Positions 51,349-61,048 of a stretch of 64,000 nt of DNA are shown piece by piece. The notes under the pieces are model-generated. The model saw only the letters and a list, made by a program, of their open reading frames with translations, ran no database searches and was not told where the DNA came from. Source of the DNA: Pseudobacillus wudalianchiensis (GTDB taxonomy: Bacteria > Bacillota > Bacilli > Bacillales > Domibacillaceae); contig NZ_MAYT01000012.1 in assembly GCF_001685015.1 (NCBI RefSeq), positions 229,269 through 293,268 on the forward strand, read 5' to 3'. Each line of letters begins with the position of its first letter. Within the stretch, counting starts at the first letter, position 1. A program made the position numbers and the translations under genes.

Positions 51349-53181
51349 TTGACTTATCGAAAGAGGTTATCATTTTTAATCGGCCTTGATTCGGCTATTG
51401 TCCTGTTTTCGATTTATATTGGCTACTTTATTTTACATCCGTATATGAATATTTACAGTGCCGGCACACTGGTGATTAGCTCTCTTTCACTTTTAGTCAG
51501 TCACCATTTGTTTGCTGCGATCTATAAGCTGTACATCAAGGCATGGGAATATGCCAGCGTCCGTGAACTCGTGGCGATTGTCAAAGCGGTCACCTTTACC
51601 ATTGCTGCGACAGCTGTTGTTCAGTTGATCGCTTTCGGTGACATTTATGTGCGCGTTCTCTTTCTAACATGGATGCTACATATTTTGCTGATTGGCGGCT
51701 CCCGCTTTTCTTGGCGGATGTTCCGTGATCGTTTCATTACAGAATGCAAGGAGAAAAAACGCACGCTGATCGTGGGAGCTGGCTCTGGCGGTTCAATGGT
51801 TGTTCGGCAACTGCTGAATCATGATGTGGAACTCCAGCCGGTTGCATTCGTGGACGATGAGGAAAAAAAGCAGAAATTGCAAATACACGGTGTGACAGTA
51901 GCGGGAAAAACGGCCGACATTCCAAGAATCGTGACGGAGAAAAAAATTGACAATATTATCATTGCCATTCCTTCGCTGAAAAGACAAGAGATTCAGCATA
52001 TTTACGAACATTGTGCCAAAACCGAGGCGAAGATCCAAATCATGCCGCTCATTGAAGATGTGATGACGGGCCGTGTATCGGTTAATCAATTCCGTGAAGT
52101 ACAGGTAGAGGACTTGCTTGGCCGTGAACCGGTAAAATTGGACATTCAAAGCATCTCTGAATATGTCACGGGACACACGGTATTAGTGACAGGCGCAGGC
52201 GGTTCGATCGGTTCTGAAATTTGCCGCCAGGTGGGCACTTTTCAGCCGGCTAAAATTGTGTTGGTCGGACATGGGGAAAACAGCATTTATCAAATCGACA
52301 TGGAACTGCGTAACAGATACAAAGACATGATTGAAATCGTTCCGATCATTGGGGACATTCAAGATCGTGAGCGCATGTTCAACGTGATGCTGGAACACGA
52401 ACCGACCGTTGTCTATCACGCAGCGGCACATAAGCATGTACCGCTTATGGAATATAATCCGAAAGAAGCCGTCAAAAATAACATCTTCGGTACAAAGAAT
52501 GTGGCAGAAGCGGCGATTGCGGCTGGCGTGGTTAAGTTTGTACTCGTGTCATCAGACAAAGCCGTCAACCCGACAAACGTCATGGGGGCCACGAAGCGAG
52601 TAGCAGAAATGGTCATCCAACAGTTGGATAAAGAAAGCGATACGAACTTCGTCGCCGTCCGGTTCGGCAATGTCTTAGGCTCACGCGGCAGCGTCATCCC
52701 ATTATTCAAGAAACAAATCCAAGTAGGCGGCCCTGTGACCGTTACCCATCCTGACATGACAAGATACTTCATGACGATTCCGGAAGCATCCCGGCTTGTG
52801 ATACAGGCAGGGGCACTCGCCAAGGGAGGGGAGATCTTTGTGCTTGATATGGGAGAGCCGGTCAAGATTGTGGATCTCGCTAAAAACTTGATTACCTTAT
52901 CAGGCTATACAATAGAAGAAATCGGCATCGAATTCTCCGGCATCCGACCAGGGGAGAAAATGTTTGAAGAGTTATTAAATGAAAATGAAGTCCATCCCGA
53001 GCAAGTGTTTCCGAAGATTCATGTTGGAAAGGCTGCACAGGTGGAAGGTGAGGTGCTTTGGGAGTTTGTAGATGGGTTAATTGAAAAAAGCAATGCAGTG
53101 ATGAAGGAGCAGTTGGTGGAGATTGCAAATGTAAAGTGTGGACTGCAGAGAGTAATGAGAGAGGCCGTAAGCCACTTATAG
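51349..53181 (+). CDS. UDP-sugar 4,6-dehydratase, EpsC/CapD/PglF type
   Basis: This 610-residue membrane enzyme starts at TTG 51349, six bases after GGGGAGGGG; an ATG at 51322 overlaps that motif. Four N-terminal helices (about 5-115) are followed by a CoA-binding-like Rossmann domain (LIVGAGSGGSMVVRQLL). The dehydratase domain (about 270-560) has VTGAGGSIGSEICRQ for NAD(P) binding, SSDKAVNPTNVMGATKR and VRFGNVLGSRGSV. It probably converts UDP-GlcNAc to a 4-keto-6-deoxy intermediate as the first committed step to a rare sugar. Confidence 0.9.
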   Translation: MTYRKRLSFLIGLDSAIVLFSIYIGYFILHPYMNIYSAGTLVISSLSLLVSHHLFAAIYKLYIKAWEYASVRELVAIVKAVTFTIAATAVVQLIAFGDIYVRVLFLTWMLHILLIGGSRFSWRMFRDRFITECKEKKRTLIVGAGSGGSMVVRQLLNHDVELQPVAFVDDEEKKQKLQIHGVTVAGKTADIPRIVTEKKIDNIIIAIPSLKRQEIQHIYEHCAKTEAKIQIMPLIEDVMTGRVSVNQFREVQVEDLLGREPVKLDIQSISEYVTGHTVLVTGAGGSIGSEICRQVGTFQPAKIVLVGHGENSIYQIDMELRNRYKDMIEIVPIIGDIQDRERMFNVMLEHEPTVVYHAAAHKHVPLMEYNPKEAVKNNIFGTKNVAEAAIAAGVVKFVLVSSDKAVNPTNVMGATKRVAEMVIQQLDKESDTNFVAVRFGNVLGSRGSVIPLFKKQIQVGGPVTVTHPDMTRYFMTIPEASRLVIQAGALAKGGEIFVLDMGEPVKIVDLAKNLITLSGYTIEEIGIEFSGIRPGEKMFEELLNENEVHPEQVFPKIHVGKAAQVEGEVLWEFVDGLIEKSNAVMKEQLVEIANVKCGLQRVMREAVSHL

Positions 53182-53200
53182 AGAAAGAGGGAATCTGATA

Positions 53201-54235
53201 ATGAACTTTGCAATTGTGGGATGTGGCTTTATTGCAAAAAAGCATGCCCAAGCTATAGAAAACATAGAGGAAGCTAAACTGATTGCTGTATGTGATAAAG
53301 TAACAGCAGCAATGAAGTACTATACAGAAACATATGGAGCAACACCCTACACAGAAATGACTGATTTATTGGAAGACGAGCAGCTTGATGTTGTATGTAT
53401 TTGTACGCCAAGCGGCCTGCATGCACCATTAGCAGAGGCAGCAGCTAAAGCAAAAAAACATATTATATTAGAAAAACCAATTGCAATGACATTAGCAGAA
53501 ACTGATCGAATCATTAAAGCTTGTCATGAAAATAAAGTAAAGTTGGCTGTTGTTCATCCTAATCGCTTCCGGCCAGTTGTACAGGAACTGCGAAATATAT
53601 TAGACAAAGGACTATTAGGGAAAATTAGTCATGCAAGCTGTATTGTTAACTGGAATAGGAACCAAGAATACTATGATCAGGCCCCTTGGCGTGGAACGAA
53701 GCAATATGATGGTGGTGTTCTTATGAACCAGGCAATTCATAATTTAGATTTACTTCTATGGTTCATGGGACAGGCGGAACAAGTTTTCAGTATGGAAGCG
53801 ACACGCCTACGAAATATTGAAGCAGAAGATGTATCAACTGGGGTGATCCGATTTAAATCAGGTGCGCTTGGTACAGTGCAAGCAGCTACTACGGTTTATC
53901 CGCGTAATTATGAGGAATCCATTACTATTTTCGGTGAAAAAGGAACGATTAAGATCGGTGGAGCAAACGCTCTTTACTTTGAACATTTACAGATTGAAGG
54001 CATGACTGAAACAGAAGCACAAGCATTAAAAGAAAAAGTTAAGTCAGATCCTTGGGGAACACCGGGGCATCAGCATATTGTCAGTGACATGATTGAAGCA
54101 ATTAAAGAAGAACGCAATCCAGCAGTAACAGGTGAAGATGGCAAGCGAGCACTTGAGCTTGTTCTAGCTTTTTATGAATCTGCTGAATTGAATCAACCAA
54201 TCGAGTTAAAAGAGGGGGACTATGCATGTCGATAA
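53201..54235 (+). CDS. Gfo/Idh/MocA oxidoreductase, WbpB/WlbA-like
   Basis: This 344-residue NAD(P)-dependent enzyme has an N-terminal FAIVGCGFIAKKHAQAI dinucleotide motif, CTPSGLHA, the EKPIAMT motif and GGVLMNQAIHNLDLLLWFMG carrying the usual catalytic His. With WbpA-, WbpE- and WbpI-like genes in the same cluster, it most likely oxidises C3 of UDP-GlcNAcA before transamination. It starts 19 bases after the previous gene and overlaps the next by ten bases. Confidence 0.85.
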   Translation: MNFAIVGCGFIAKKHAQAIENIEEAKLIAVCDKVTAAMKYYTETYGATPYTEMTDLLEDEQLDVVCICTPSGLHAPLAEAAAKAKKHIILEKPIAMTLAETDRIIKACHENKVKLAVVHPNRFRPVVQELRNILDKGLLGKISHASCIVNWNRNQEYYDQAPWRGTKQYDGGVLMNQAIHNLDLLLWFMGQAEQVFSMEATRLRNIEAEDVSTGVIRFKSGALGTVQAATTVYPRNYEESITIFGEKGTIKIGGANALYFEHLQIEGMTETEAQALKEKVKSDPWGTPGHQHIVSDMIEAIKEERNPAVTGEDGKRALELVLAFYESAELNQPIELKEGDYACR

Positions 54236-55560
54236 AAGTAAAAATAAACAATATAGCTGAACAGCTGATACATAAGCTGGAAACGAAGACAGCGACAATC
54301 GGCGTGGTGGGTCTTGGTTATGTAGGACTCCCGCTTGCTGTAGAAAAGGCAAAAGCAGGCTATAACGTCATTGGGTTTGATGTGCAGGAAGAAAAAGTAC
54401 AGAAGGTGAACAAGGGAGAAAATTATATTGGTGACGTCATTCCAGCAGATCTTGAAGCTTTAGTAGATAGCGGCAGATTGTCAGCCACTGCGGATTACTC
54501 CTTTATTAAAGAGGTAGATGCTCTAGCTATTTGCGTCCCTACGCCGCTTGATGTGTATAAACAGCCGAATATGCAGTATGTTGAAAGCTCCGCCAAAGCC
54601 ATTGCAAAAAACTTTACACCAGGTACACTAGTTGTGCTTGAAAGCACCACTTATCCTGGCACGACAGAAGAGTTGATCAAACCAATTTTAGAAGAAACAG
54701 GGATGGTTTGCGGAGAAGACTTTTTCTTAGCTTACTCTCCTGAACGAGTAGATCCTGGAAACAAAGATTTTAATACAAAAAATACACCAAAAGTAGTTGG
54801 TGGAATGACACCGACTTGTACAAAGGTAGCCGCAACGATGTACCGCTCTGTGCTAGATGGGGATGTACACGAAGTATCCAGTCCAGCTGTAGCAGAAATG
54901 GAAAAACTTCTTGAAAATACATTCCGTAACATTAATATTGCTCTAGCTAATGAAATGGCAATCCTTTGTAACAAGATGGGCATTGATGTATGGGAAGTTA
55001 TTGACGCGGCAGCAACAAAACCATACGGCTTCATGCCATTTTATCCGGGACCAGGACTTGGCGGGCACTGTATTCCGATCGACCCTTGGTACCTTACATG
55101 GAAAGCACGTGAATATAACTACCATACGAAGTTAATTGAGACGGCTGGAGAAATTAATGATAGTATGCCAGATTTTGTGGTTCAGCGTTGTATGGAGATT
55201 TTGAATAAACATGGTAAGGCACTAAAAGGATCAAACATACTCGTACTTGGTGTTGCTTACAAAAAAGACATCGACGATTACAGGGAATCACCTGTACTGC
55301 CAATCTTAAGCAGGCTCACAAATTTTGGAGTGGAGTGGAGAGTAGCAGATCCTTATGTGAAAGAGTTTAGATTGAATGGGGAAACATATAGAACAAAAGA
55401 ATTGAAAGTGGAATTAATTAAACAGGCAGATTTAATAATCATCACCACGAACCATAGCGGGTTTGACTATGACATGATCAGTGAAAATTCAGCGGTGATA
55501 CTAGACACGAGAAACACAGAATTAAGCTGCTTTGATCAAAATGTTTATTACAAATTATGA
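54226..55560 (+). CDS. UDP-N-acetylglucosamine 6-dehydrogenase, WbpA-like
   Basis: This 444-residue nucleotide-sugar dehydrogenase has an N-terminal GVVGLGYVGLPLAVEKAKAG Rossmann motif, SPERVDPG, the GPGLGGHCIPIDPWYLTWKA catalytic Cys segment and a C-terminal VLGVAYKKDIDDYRESP. The sequence type is nearer to UDP-GlcNAc/ManNAc dehydrogenases than to UDP-glucose ones. The ATG follows AGAGGGGGACTATGC inside the end of the previous gene. It supplies the uronic acid used by the WbpB-like neighbour. Confidence 0.88.
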   Translation: MSIKVKINNIAEQLIHKLETKTATIGVVGLGYVGLPLAVEKAKAGYNVIGFDVQEEKVQKVNKGENYIGDVIPADLEALVDSGRLSATADYSFIKEVDALAICVPTPLDVYKQPNMQYVESSAKAIAKNFTPGTLVVLESTTYPGTTEELIKPILEETGMVCGEDFFLAYSPERVDPGNKDFNTKNTPKVVGGMTPTCTKVAATMYRSVLDGDVHEVSSPAVAEMEKLLENTFRNINIALANEMAILCNKMGIDVWEVIDAAATKPYGFMPFYPGPGLGGHCIPIDPWYLTWKAREYNYHTKLIETAGEINDSMPDFVVQRCMEILNKHGKALKGSNILVLGVAYKKDIDDYRESPVLPILSRLTNFGVEWRVADPYVKEFRLNGETYRTKELKVELIKQADLIIITTNHSGFDYDMISENSAVILDTRNTELSCFDQNVYYKL

Positions 55561-55579
55561 TGTTTGAAAGAAGATATGT

Positions 55580-56842
55580 ATGTTAAAAAAACTATTTCAA
55601 AGTGAATTTAGTAAGAACGTCTTAACATTGTTTACAGGAACGACGATTGCGCAAATTTTGCCGATTGCCATAGCCCCTATCTTGACTAGAATATATGGGC
55701 CGGAAGAATTTGGTGTTTTTGCTCTTTATACAGCCATAGTAGCTATTTTATCTGTTCTTTCGACAGGCAGATACGAATTAGCCATAATTATACCAGAGAA
55801 AGACAAAGAAGCTATTAATATTGCAGGCTTGGCAGCTTTTATTAATGTAAGTATATCCACTTTTCTCTTCTTAATTTTTTTGAGTGGTGGAGAACGTCTG
55901 ACAAATGCTTTTGGAATTAATGATTTAGGTATATGGCTTTACCTTATACCATTTTCCTTAATATTGTTAGGCTTTTATCAAATAATATATTACTGGTTTA
56001 ACAGAAGGAAAATGTATAAAGATATGTCTGTTAATAAGGTGATTCAACAGGCAGGAATCGGAACCGCAAATATTATTCTTGGTTATGCTAGCAATGGGAT
56101 AGGATTAATATTTGGAACAATAGCCGGACAACTTTTCGCACTTAGTTTAATTATAAGAAAGTTTTTTAAAAAAGAAGATTTTTTTATTAAAGAAGTTTCT
56201 AAGAAAGAGATGATAATTCAAGCAAAAAGATATGTTAACTTTCCAAAGTATTTAACATTTTCTCATACTCTTAACATATCATCGAGTAACCTGGGAACTA
56301 TCCTGTTTTCTAGTTTTTTTAATTCTATTACAGTTGGGTATTTTTCATTAACACAACGAATATTAAGATTTCCTCTAACTATTATTGGGAGTGCTATTTC
56401 CGATGTTTTTAGACAAAAAGCGGCTGAAGATATATTAAAGAAGGGGAATTGTAAGAACCTCTATATAAGAACTTTTGGCAGTTTGTTTTTACTGGCTATT
56501 ATCCCTTTCACGCTCCTTTATATCATTAGCCCATGGCTATTTTCTTTTGTTTTTGGCAATGAATGGCGTGTAGCAGGGGAATATACTCGTTTAATGATGC
56601 CGATGCTTTTCTTTCAGTTTATAACAAACCCGCTAAGCAGTTTGTTCATGGTACTAGAAAAACAAAAGCTAGATTTATTATGGCAATCAGTATTGTTTAT
56701 ATTGACAACAGGAGCACTTGTAATCGGCTATACAGTATTTAATTCAATTGAAATGAGTATTATTTTATTTTCTTCAGCTTATAGCATAATGTATATTATT
56801 AACGGTATTATGACTTACAATTTTGCCGTACATGGTAAATGA
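55580..56842 (+). CDS. polysaccharide flippase (Wzx-like)
   Basis: This 420-residue protein has about 12 hydrophobic segments and the family opening SKNVLTLFTGTTIAQILPIAIAPILTRIYGPEEFGVFALY. Such proteins move lipid-linked repeat units across the membrane. The region from here to about 62 kb is noticeably more AT-rich than the genes before it, as is common for exchanged serotype cores. The ribosome binding site is weak (GAAAGAAGA). The stop overlaps the next start. Confidence 0.85.
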   Translation: MLKKLFQSEFSKNVLTLFTGTTIAQILPIAIAPILTRIYGPEEFGVFALYTAIVAILSVLSTGRYELAIIIPEKDKEAINIAGLAAFINVSISTFLFLIFLSGGERLTNAFGINDLGIWLYLIPFSLILLGFYQIIYYWFNRRKMYKDMSVNKVIQQAGIGTANIILGYASNGIGLIFGTIAGQLFALSLIIRKFFKKEDFFIKEVSKKEMIIQAKRYVNFPKYLTFSHTLNISSSNLGTILFSSFFNSITVGYFSLTQRILRFPLTIIGSAISDVFRQKAAEDILKKGNCKNLYIRTFGSLFLLAIIPFTLLYIISPWLFSFVFGNEWRVAGEYTRLMMPMLFFQFITNPLSSLFMVLEKQKLDLLWQSVLFILTTGALVIGYTVFNSIEMSIILFSSAYSIMYIINGIMTYNFAVHGK

Positions 56843-57444
56843 TTATGCGAAAAAAATATTCAAAAGAGGTCTTTATGAATCTTATAAAAAAGTTTGTGAG
56901 GTTTTTTGCTAGGAGACTTTTTGTTTTAGATAAAGTCATTCTTTTCAAAATGGATCAAGCCAATGAAGTTAATTCTCCAGTCATTTTAAAGAAAGCAGAT
57001 ATTAATAACATTAATGATATTTTAAACTTTCAAAATAAAAAATATTTAATACTATTTAAAAAGTTTTTAAAGGAAGGTGGTGTGGGCTACTTAGGATATC
57101 TTGACGACCGATGCATTCATCGTTCATGGGTAGTGGTGGAAGAGGGATCTTTGATTAACTTACATCCCTTGGTAAAGAGAAAATTAGATAGAAATGCAGT
57201 TTACATACATTATTGTGAAACTGCACCTGCTGCAAGGGGAAAAGGTGTGTATCCATATGTTATAAGTACAATTGCAAAAGATTTTCAAAATAAAACTGTG
57301 TTGATTTGTGTAAACAATAAAAATATACCATCTATTAAAGGTGTAAAAAAGGCTGGTTTTAAACCTGTAGAATCCGTAACGGTGATTGCTTTATTAGGAA
57401 TAGTTATTAGAATGCAAAAAGACTTAAAAGGTGTTGAAGTTTAA
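56839..57444 (+). CDS. GNAT-like acyltransferase
   Basis: This is a 201-residue protein. The segment VYIHYCETAPAARGKGVYPYVIS ... ICVNNKNIPSIKGVKKAGFKPVE has the Q/RxxGxG/A acetyl-CoA loop and following helix of GNAT enzymes. The first 45 residues are basic and hydrophobic. The ATG at 56839 overlaps the flippase stop, and an alternative ATG at 56875 follows AGAGG. It could supply an N-acetyl group, for instance the missing WbpD step, but that is speculative. Confidence 0.7.
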   Translation: MIMRKKYSKEVFMNLIKKFVRFFARRLFVLDKVILFKMDQANEVNSPVILKKADINNINDILNFQNKKYLILFKKFLKEGGVGYLGYLDDRCIHRSWVVVEEGSLINLHPLVKRKLDRNAVYIHYCETAPAARGKGVYPYVISTIAKDFQNKTVLICVNNKNIPSIKGVKKAGFKPVESVTVIALLGIVIRMQKDLKGVEV

Positions 57445-58397
57445 TGAACGATAAAGACAAATACCGTAATCTCTGCAAAGACGAAACAACTATCCCTATT
57501 TTTTCGAAAGACTGGTGGCTGGATGCGGTTGCTGGAGAAGGAAATTGGGATGTTATTTTAGTGGAAAAGGGTGACGAGATAGTCGCCAGTCTCCCATATG
57601 TAAAAAGAAAAAAAATGTTTTTAGAATACATTACTATGCCTCAATTAACACAAACAGCTGGTATATGGATTAAATATCCTAAAGATCAGAAGTATACTCG
57701 AAAGTTATCGTATGAAAAAGAAATTTTTAATGAAGTTATCAATAATATTCCTAAAGTAGATTATTTCTCTCAAAACTTTCATTACTCTATAACTAACTGG
57801 CTGCCTTTTTATTGGAGAGGATATAGTCAAACTACAAAGTATACATATGTAATAGAAGGTCTATCCAATTTGGATGAAGTCTTTAAAAACTTCAGTCAGG
57901 CAAAAAAGAAGGATATTAAAAAGGCTGAAAAAATTGTACGTGTTTTCTTTGATTTATCTGCTGAGGAATTTTATAAAAATCATACACTAACTTTATCCAA
58001 ACAAAACTTAAGAATTTCTTATAGTTATGACCTTTTTAAAAGAATTTATGATACCGTTTATGCAAATGATGCTGGGAAAACTATCTATGCTATTGATGAA
58101 GAAGGCAACTTACATAGCGCTCTTTTAGTAATCTGGGATGAAAATAGTGCCTACGATTTAATAAGTACAATAGACCCTGATTATAGAAATAGTGGTTCAG
58201 CGTCTTTGTTAGTCAAAAATATAATTAGCTATATAGCTAACAAAACTGAAAAATTTGATTTTGAAGGCAGTATGATTGAAAACGTAGAGCAGTCTTTCAG
58301 AAATTTTGGTGCTGTTCAAAAACCGTATTTCAATATTTCCAAAACTAATTCAAAATTATTAAAAATTCGTAATAGCATAAAAGAGGTTATGAAATGA
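57444..58397 (+). CDS. FemAB/GNAT-like acyltransferase
   Basis: This 317-residue protein resembles the 'acetyltransferase involved in polysaccharide biosynthesis' group, a double-GNAT fold. SLPYVKRKKMFLEYITMPQLTQTAG and SALLVIWDENSAYDLISTIDPDYRNSGS are its typical segments, ending with KFDFEGSMIENVEQSFRNFGA. The substrate is unknown; amino-acid or acyl decoration of a sugar is likely. It overlaps its neighbours by one to four bases. Confidence 0.75.
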   Translation: MNDKDKYRNLCKDETTIPIFSKDWWLDAVAGEGNWDVILVEKGDEIVASLPYVKRKKMFLEYITMPQLTQTAGIWIKYPKDQKYTRKLSYEKEIFNEVINNIPKVDYFSQNFHYSITNWLPFYWRGYSQTTKYTYVIEGLSNLDEVFKNFSQAKKKDIKKAEKIVRVFFDLSAEEFYKNHTLTLSKQNLRISYSYDLFKRIYDTVYANDAGKTIYAIDEEGNLHSALLVIWDENSAYDLISTIDPDYRNSGSASLLVKNIISYIANKTEKFDFEGSMIENVEQSFRNFGAVQKPYFNISKTNSKLLKIRNSIKEVMK

Positions 58398-59755
58398 TTT
58401 CTGTTTATTATCCGACTAATTTTCAGAATGAGCGGAAGTATATTATTGATATTATTTTGGGAGAGTTTTTAGGCTTGGTTTATAAAACCTGTGTATATGA
58501 AGGGCAAGATTATAAAATTGTTCTTAAAAATAAATGTACTATTATAATTAAGGATTCATTTTTTAGTTATCAAGCAGATAGTAATTATTTAAAATTTGAA
58601 AACATTCCTCAGGCTGTGAAATATACTGTTAACCCATTTATTGTGGAAGACGATGTGCCGGTCTTGTATGGAACAAATAATTTTGAAGTGACGGCTGATA
58701 AAATTATATGTGGAATCGATATTTTTGCTTCTTCATTTTTTATGCTTACCCGCTGGGAAGAGTATGTAAATAAAGAGCGTGATTTGCATAGTAGGTTTTC
58801 AGCTACTGCAAGTGTTGCGTATAAAAATGGCTTCCTTGACCGACCAGTTGTGAATGAGTACGTTGAAATGCTCTGGAGTATGCTTCTTCATTTAGGGCTG
58901 GAGCAAAAGCGGAAAGAACGGAAATTGGAATTTATTCTTACTCACGATGTAGATCATATTTCCTATTGGAAAGGTATAAAACGAACAATTCAAGTTTTAG
59001 GAGCGGATTTGATAAAAAGAAGAAATCCTTCCTTATTTTTAAGAAACTTAGTCAATGTAATTCAAGTTAAACTTGGAAAGCAAAAAGATCCATATGATAC
59101 GTTCGATTATATTATGAATCTGTCAGAAGCAGCTAATATACAATCCCGTTTTTACTTCATGAGCGGTGGTGTTACAGAATTTGACAATAATTACCGGATT
59201 GATGAAACAGCGTCAACGGAGATTATTCGAAAAGTAACAGAGAGAGGACACGTGGTTGGTTTCCATCCGAGCTTTGGTGCTTATAATGATCCATTACAGT
59301 GGAAAAAAGAGAAGGAAATCTTGGAAGGAACGGCTGGTGTTGTAGTGAAAGAAGGAAGACAGCACTACTTACGTTTTGAAGCACCGGTCACATGGAATAT
59401 TTGGAACGATAATGGAATGGAAATGGATTGCACATTAGGTTATGCAGATCGTGAGGGCTTTCGTTGTGGGACTTGTTATGAGTTTTCAGTATTTGATTTT
59501 ATAAGTAGGGAAAAATTAAATTTAAAGGAGTATCCACTTATTGTAATGGAAGGAACACTTTTGGGATACCAAAATTATTCACCTGAACATATGGAAAAAA
59601 GAATTCTACACTTATTGCGAATAACAAAAAAATATAGAGGGAATTTTGTCTGTTTGTGGCATAATTCCAGTTTCCATATTGAACAGTGGAAGAGTTATAG
59701 AGTAGTTTATAAAAATATAATTAATACAATGAAAAAGGCAGATAAATGCAAATAA
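58394..59755 (+). CDS. polysaccharide deacetylase-fold protein
   Basis: This is a 453-residue protein with a long N-terminal domain (about 1-170). The NodB-like part has LTHDVDHISYW (metal Asp/His), RGHVVGFHPSFGAYND (second His pair) and FVCLWHNSSFHIE near the end. Such proteins recur inside Wzy-dependent clusters with FemAB-like genes. It probably removes or transfers an acyl group on the repeat unit. It has no signal peptide, so it may work on cytoplasmic intermediates. Confidence 0.78.
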   Translation: MISVYYPTNFQNERKYIIDIILGEFLGLVYKTCVYEGQDYKIVLKNKCTIIIKDSFFSYQADSNYLKFENIPQAVKYTVNPFIVEDDVPVLYGTNNFEVTADKIICGIDIFASSFFMLTRWEEYVNKERDLHSRFSATASVAYKNGFLDRPVVNEYVEMLWSMLLHLGLEQKRKERKLEFILTHDVDHISYWKGIKRTIQVLGADLIKRRNPSLFLRNLVNVIQVKLGKQKDPYDTFDYIMNLSEAANIQSRFYFMSGGVTEFDNNYRIDETASTEIIRKVTERGHVVGFHPSFGAYNDPLQWKKEKEILEGTAGVVVKEGRQHYLRFEAPVTWNIWNDNGMEMDCTLGYADREGFRCGTCYEFSVFDFISREKLNLKEYPLIVMEGTLLGYQNYSPEHMEKRILHLLRITKKYRGNFVCLWHNSSFHIEQWKSYRVVYKNIINTMKKADKCK

Positions 59756-60993
59756 AAAAACTTTTAACATATTTATTAATCATTTTGTATAGGCTTCTTT
59801 TAGATGTTGGTTATTTATTATACGTTCATCCGAATTTTATATATCAGGGATTTGTATTAGAATTGAATTGGTATAAATACTTCCTTTCATTTCTTATAAT
59901 CATTTTGATAATGTTTTTATTTATAAAGGAATCCTCAAAGTTTTCCATTTCGATTATGAATATGCTTTTTTTAATAATAATTATTCCATTTTCATCATTA
60001 TATGGATTGGAAAACCAAGCGACAACTTCTTTCTTTTTAGTTATCGGGGGATTTACAATTACCTTGCTTTCGACAAGACAGAAAAAAGTGAGTATTAAAA
60101 GTTTGAAAGGTAGTAAGTATGCTCTATGGATAGCCATTGGAGGAGCGAGTCTATTAACGTATGGAGCTATAGCTGTCTTTAATGGTTTTCCATCTTTAAC
60201 AGCTTTAAACTTTGCTAATGTTTACGAGGTGAGAGAAAGTGTAAATTATGGACCACTGTTCTTTCCGTATTTTGTAAATTGGCAATCTACAGTTTTTAAC
60301 CCATTTTTAATTGGTTACGGTTTATTAAAATCAAATAAAAAATTAATATTGGTAGGAATTGTTCTTCAGTTTTTATTATTTCTTTATACTGGTCACAAAT
60401 CTTATTTTTTTGGGCCGATCGTTGTCATAGGTGTTGCTATTCTTGTGAAAAAAAAGAATTTGTTACTAGGTATTTTAATAGGATTAAATAGCGTTATAGC
60501 ATTCGCTCTGATAATTTACAAAGTATTTGGTGAACACTTGTTAGCAACATTATTTATTAGAAGGGCAATATTCATATCAGTGAAAAACTTTTATTATTAT
60601 TTTGATTTTTTCAGTCGAAATGAGAAGGTATATTTCTCTCATTCTATTTTGAAATATTTTATTGACTATCCTTATCAAATACCTACCTCTAACCTGATTG
60701 GAGCTGTGTATTATAACAGTCCAAACGCTTGGGTGAATGTAGGCTACTTGGCAGATGCTTACATGAATGCCGGTGTCCTAGGAGTTATAATCATTTCTAT
60801 TCTATTAGGAGTTGTATTAAGCTTTTTTGATTCTTTAACTACTAAAGTAAATATAGAACTAATAATCATAACGGCATTTATGCCTTTCTTTAAGCTTTTA
60901 AGTGGTGCATTACTTACAAGTTTACTGACGGGGGGCATTATAATATCCTTTCTTGTTTTGCAAATTTTTCCTGAAGAAAAAAAAAGAGTGTAG
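59746..60993 (+). CDS. O-antigen-type polysaccharide polymerase (Wzy-like)
   Basis: This 415-residue protein has about ten to twelve membrane helices and a larger extracellular loop near residues 280-330 (YSPNAWVNVGYLADAYMNAGVLGV in part). Sequence in this family is poorly conserved; identification rests on topology, on the position after Wzx and between glycan-modifying genes, and on the YLADAYMNAGVLG region typical of oligosaccharide repeat-unit polymerases. It overlaps the deacetylase gene by ten bases. Confidence 0.75.
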   Translation: MQIKKLLTYLLIILYRLLLDVGYLLYVHPNFIYQGFVLELNWYKYFLSFLIIILIMFLFIKESSKFSISIMNMLFLIIIIPFSSLYGLENQATTSFFLVIGGFTITLLSTRQKKVSIKSLKGSKYALWIAIGGASLLTYGAIAVFNGFPSLTALNFANVYEVRESVNYGPLFFPYFVNWQSTVFNPFLIGYGLLKSNKKLILVGIVLQFLLFLYTGHKSYFFGPIVVIGVAILVKKKNLLLGILIGLNSVIAFALIIYKVFGEHLLATLFIRRAIFISVKNFYYYFDFFSRNEKVYFSHSILKYFIDYPYQIPTSNLIGAVYYNSPNAWVNVGYLADAYMNAGVLGVIIISILLGVVLSFFDSLTTKVNIELIIITAFMPFFKLLSGALLTSLLTGGIIISFLVLQIFPEEKKRV

Positions 60994-61048
60994 AATAATT
61001 AAACCTTTTAATTACTAGTTTTTAAAAGGCGGAAGAAGGGACTAGTCT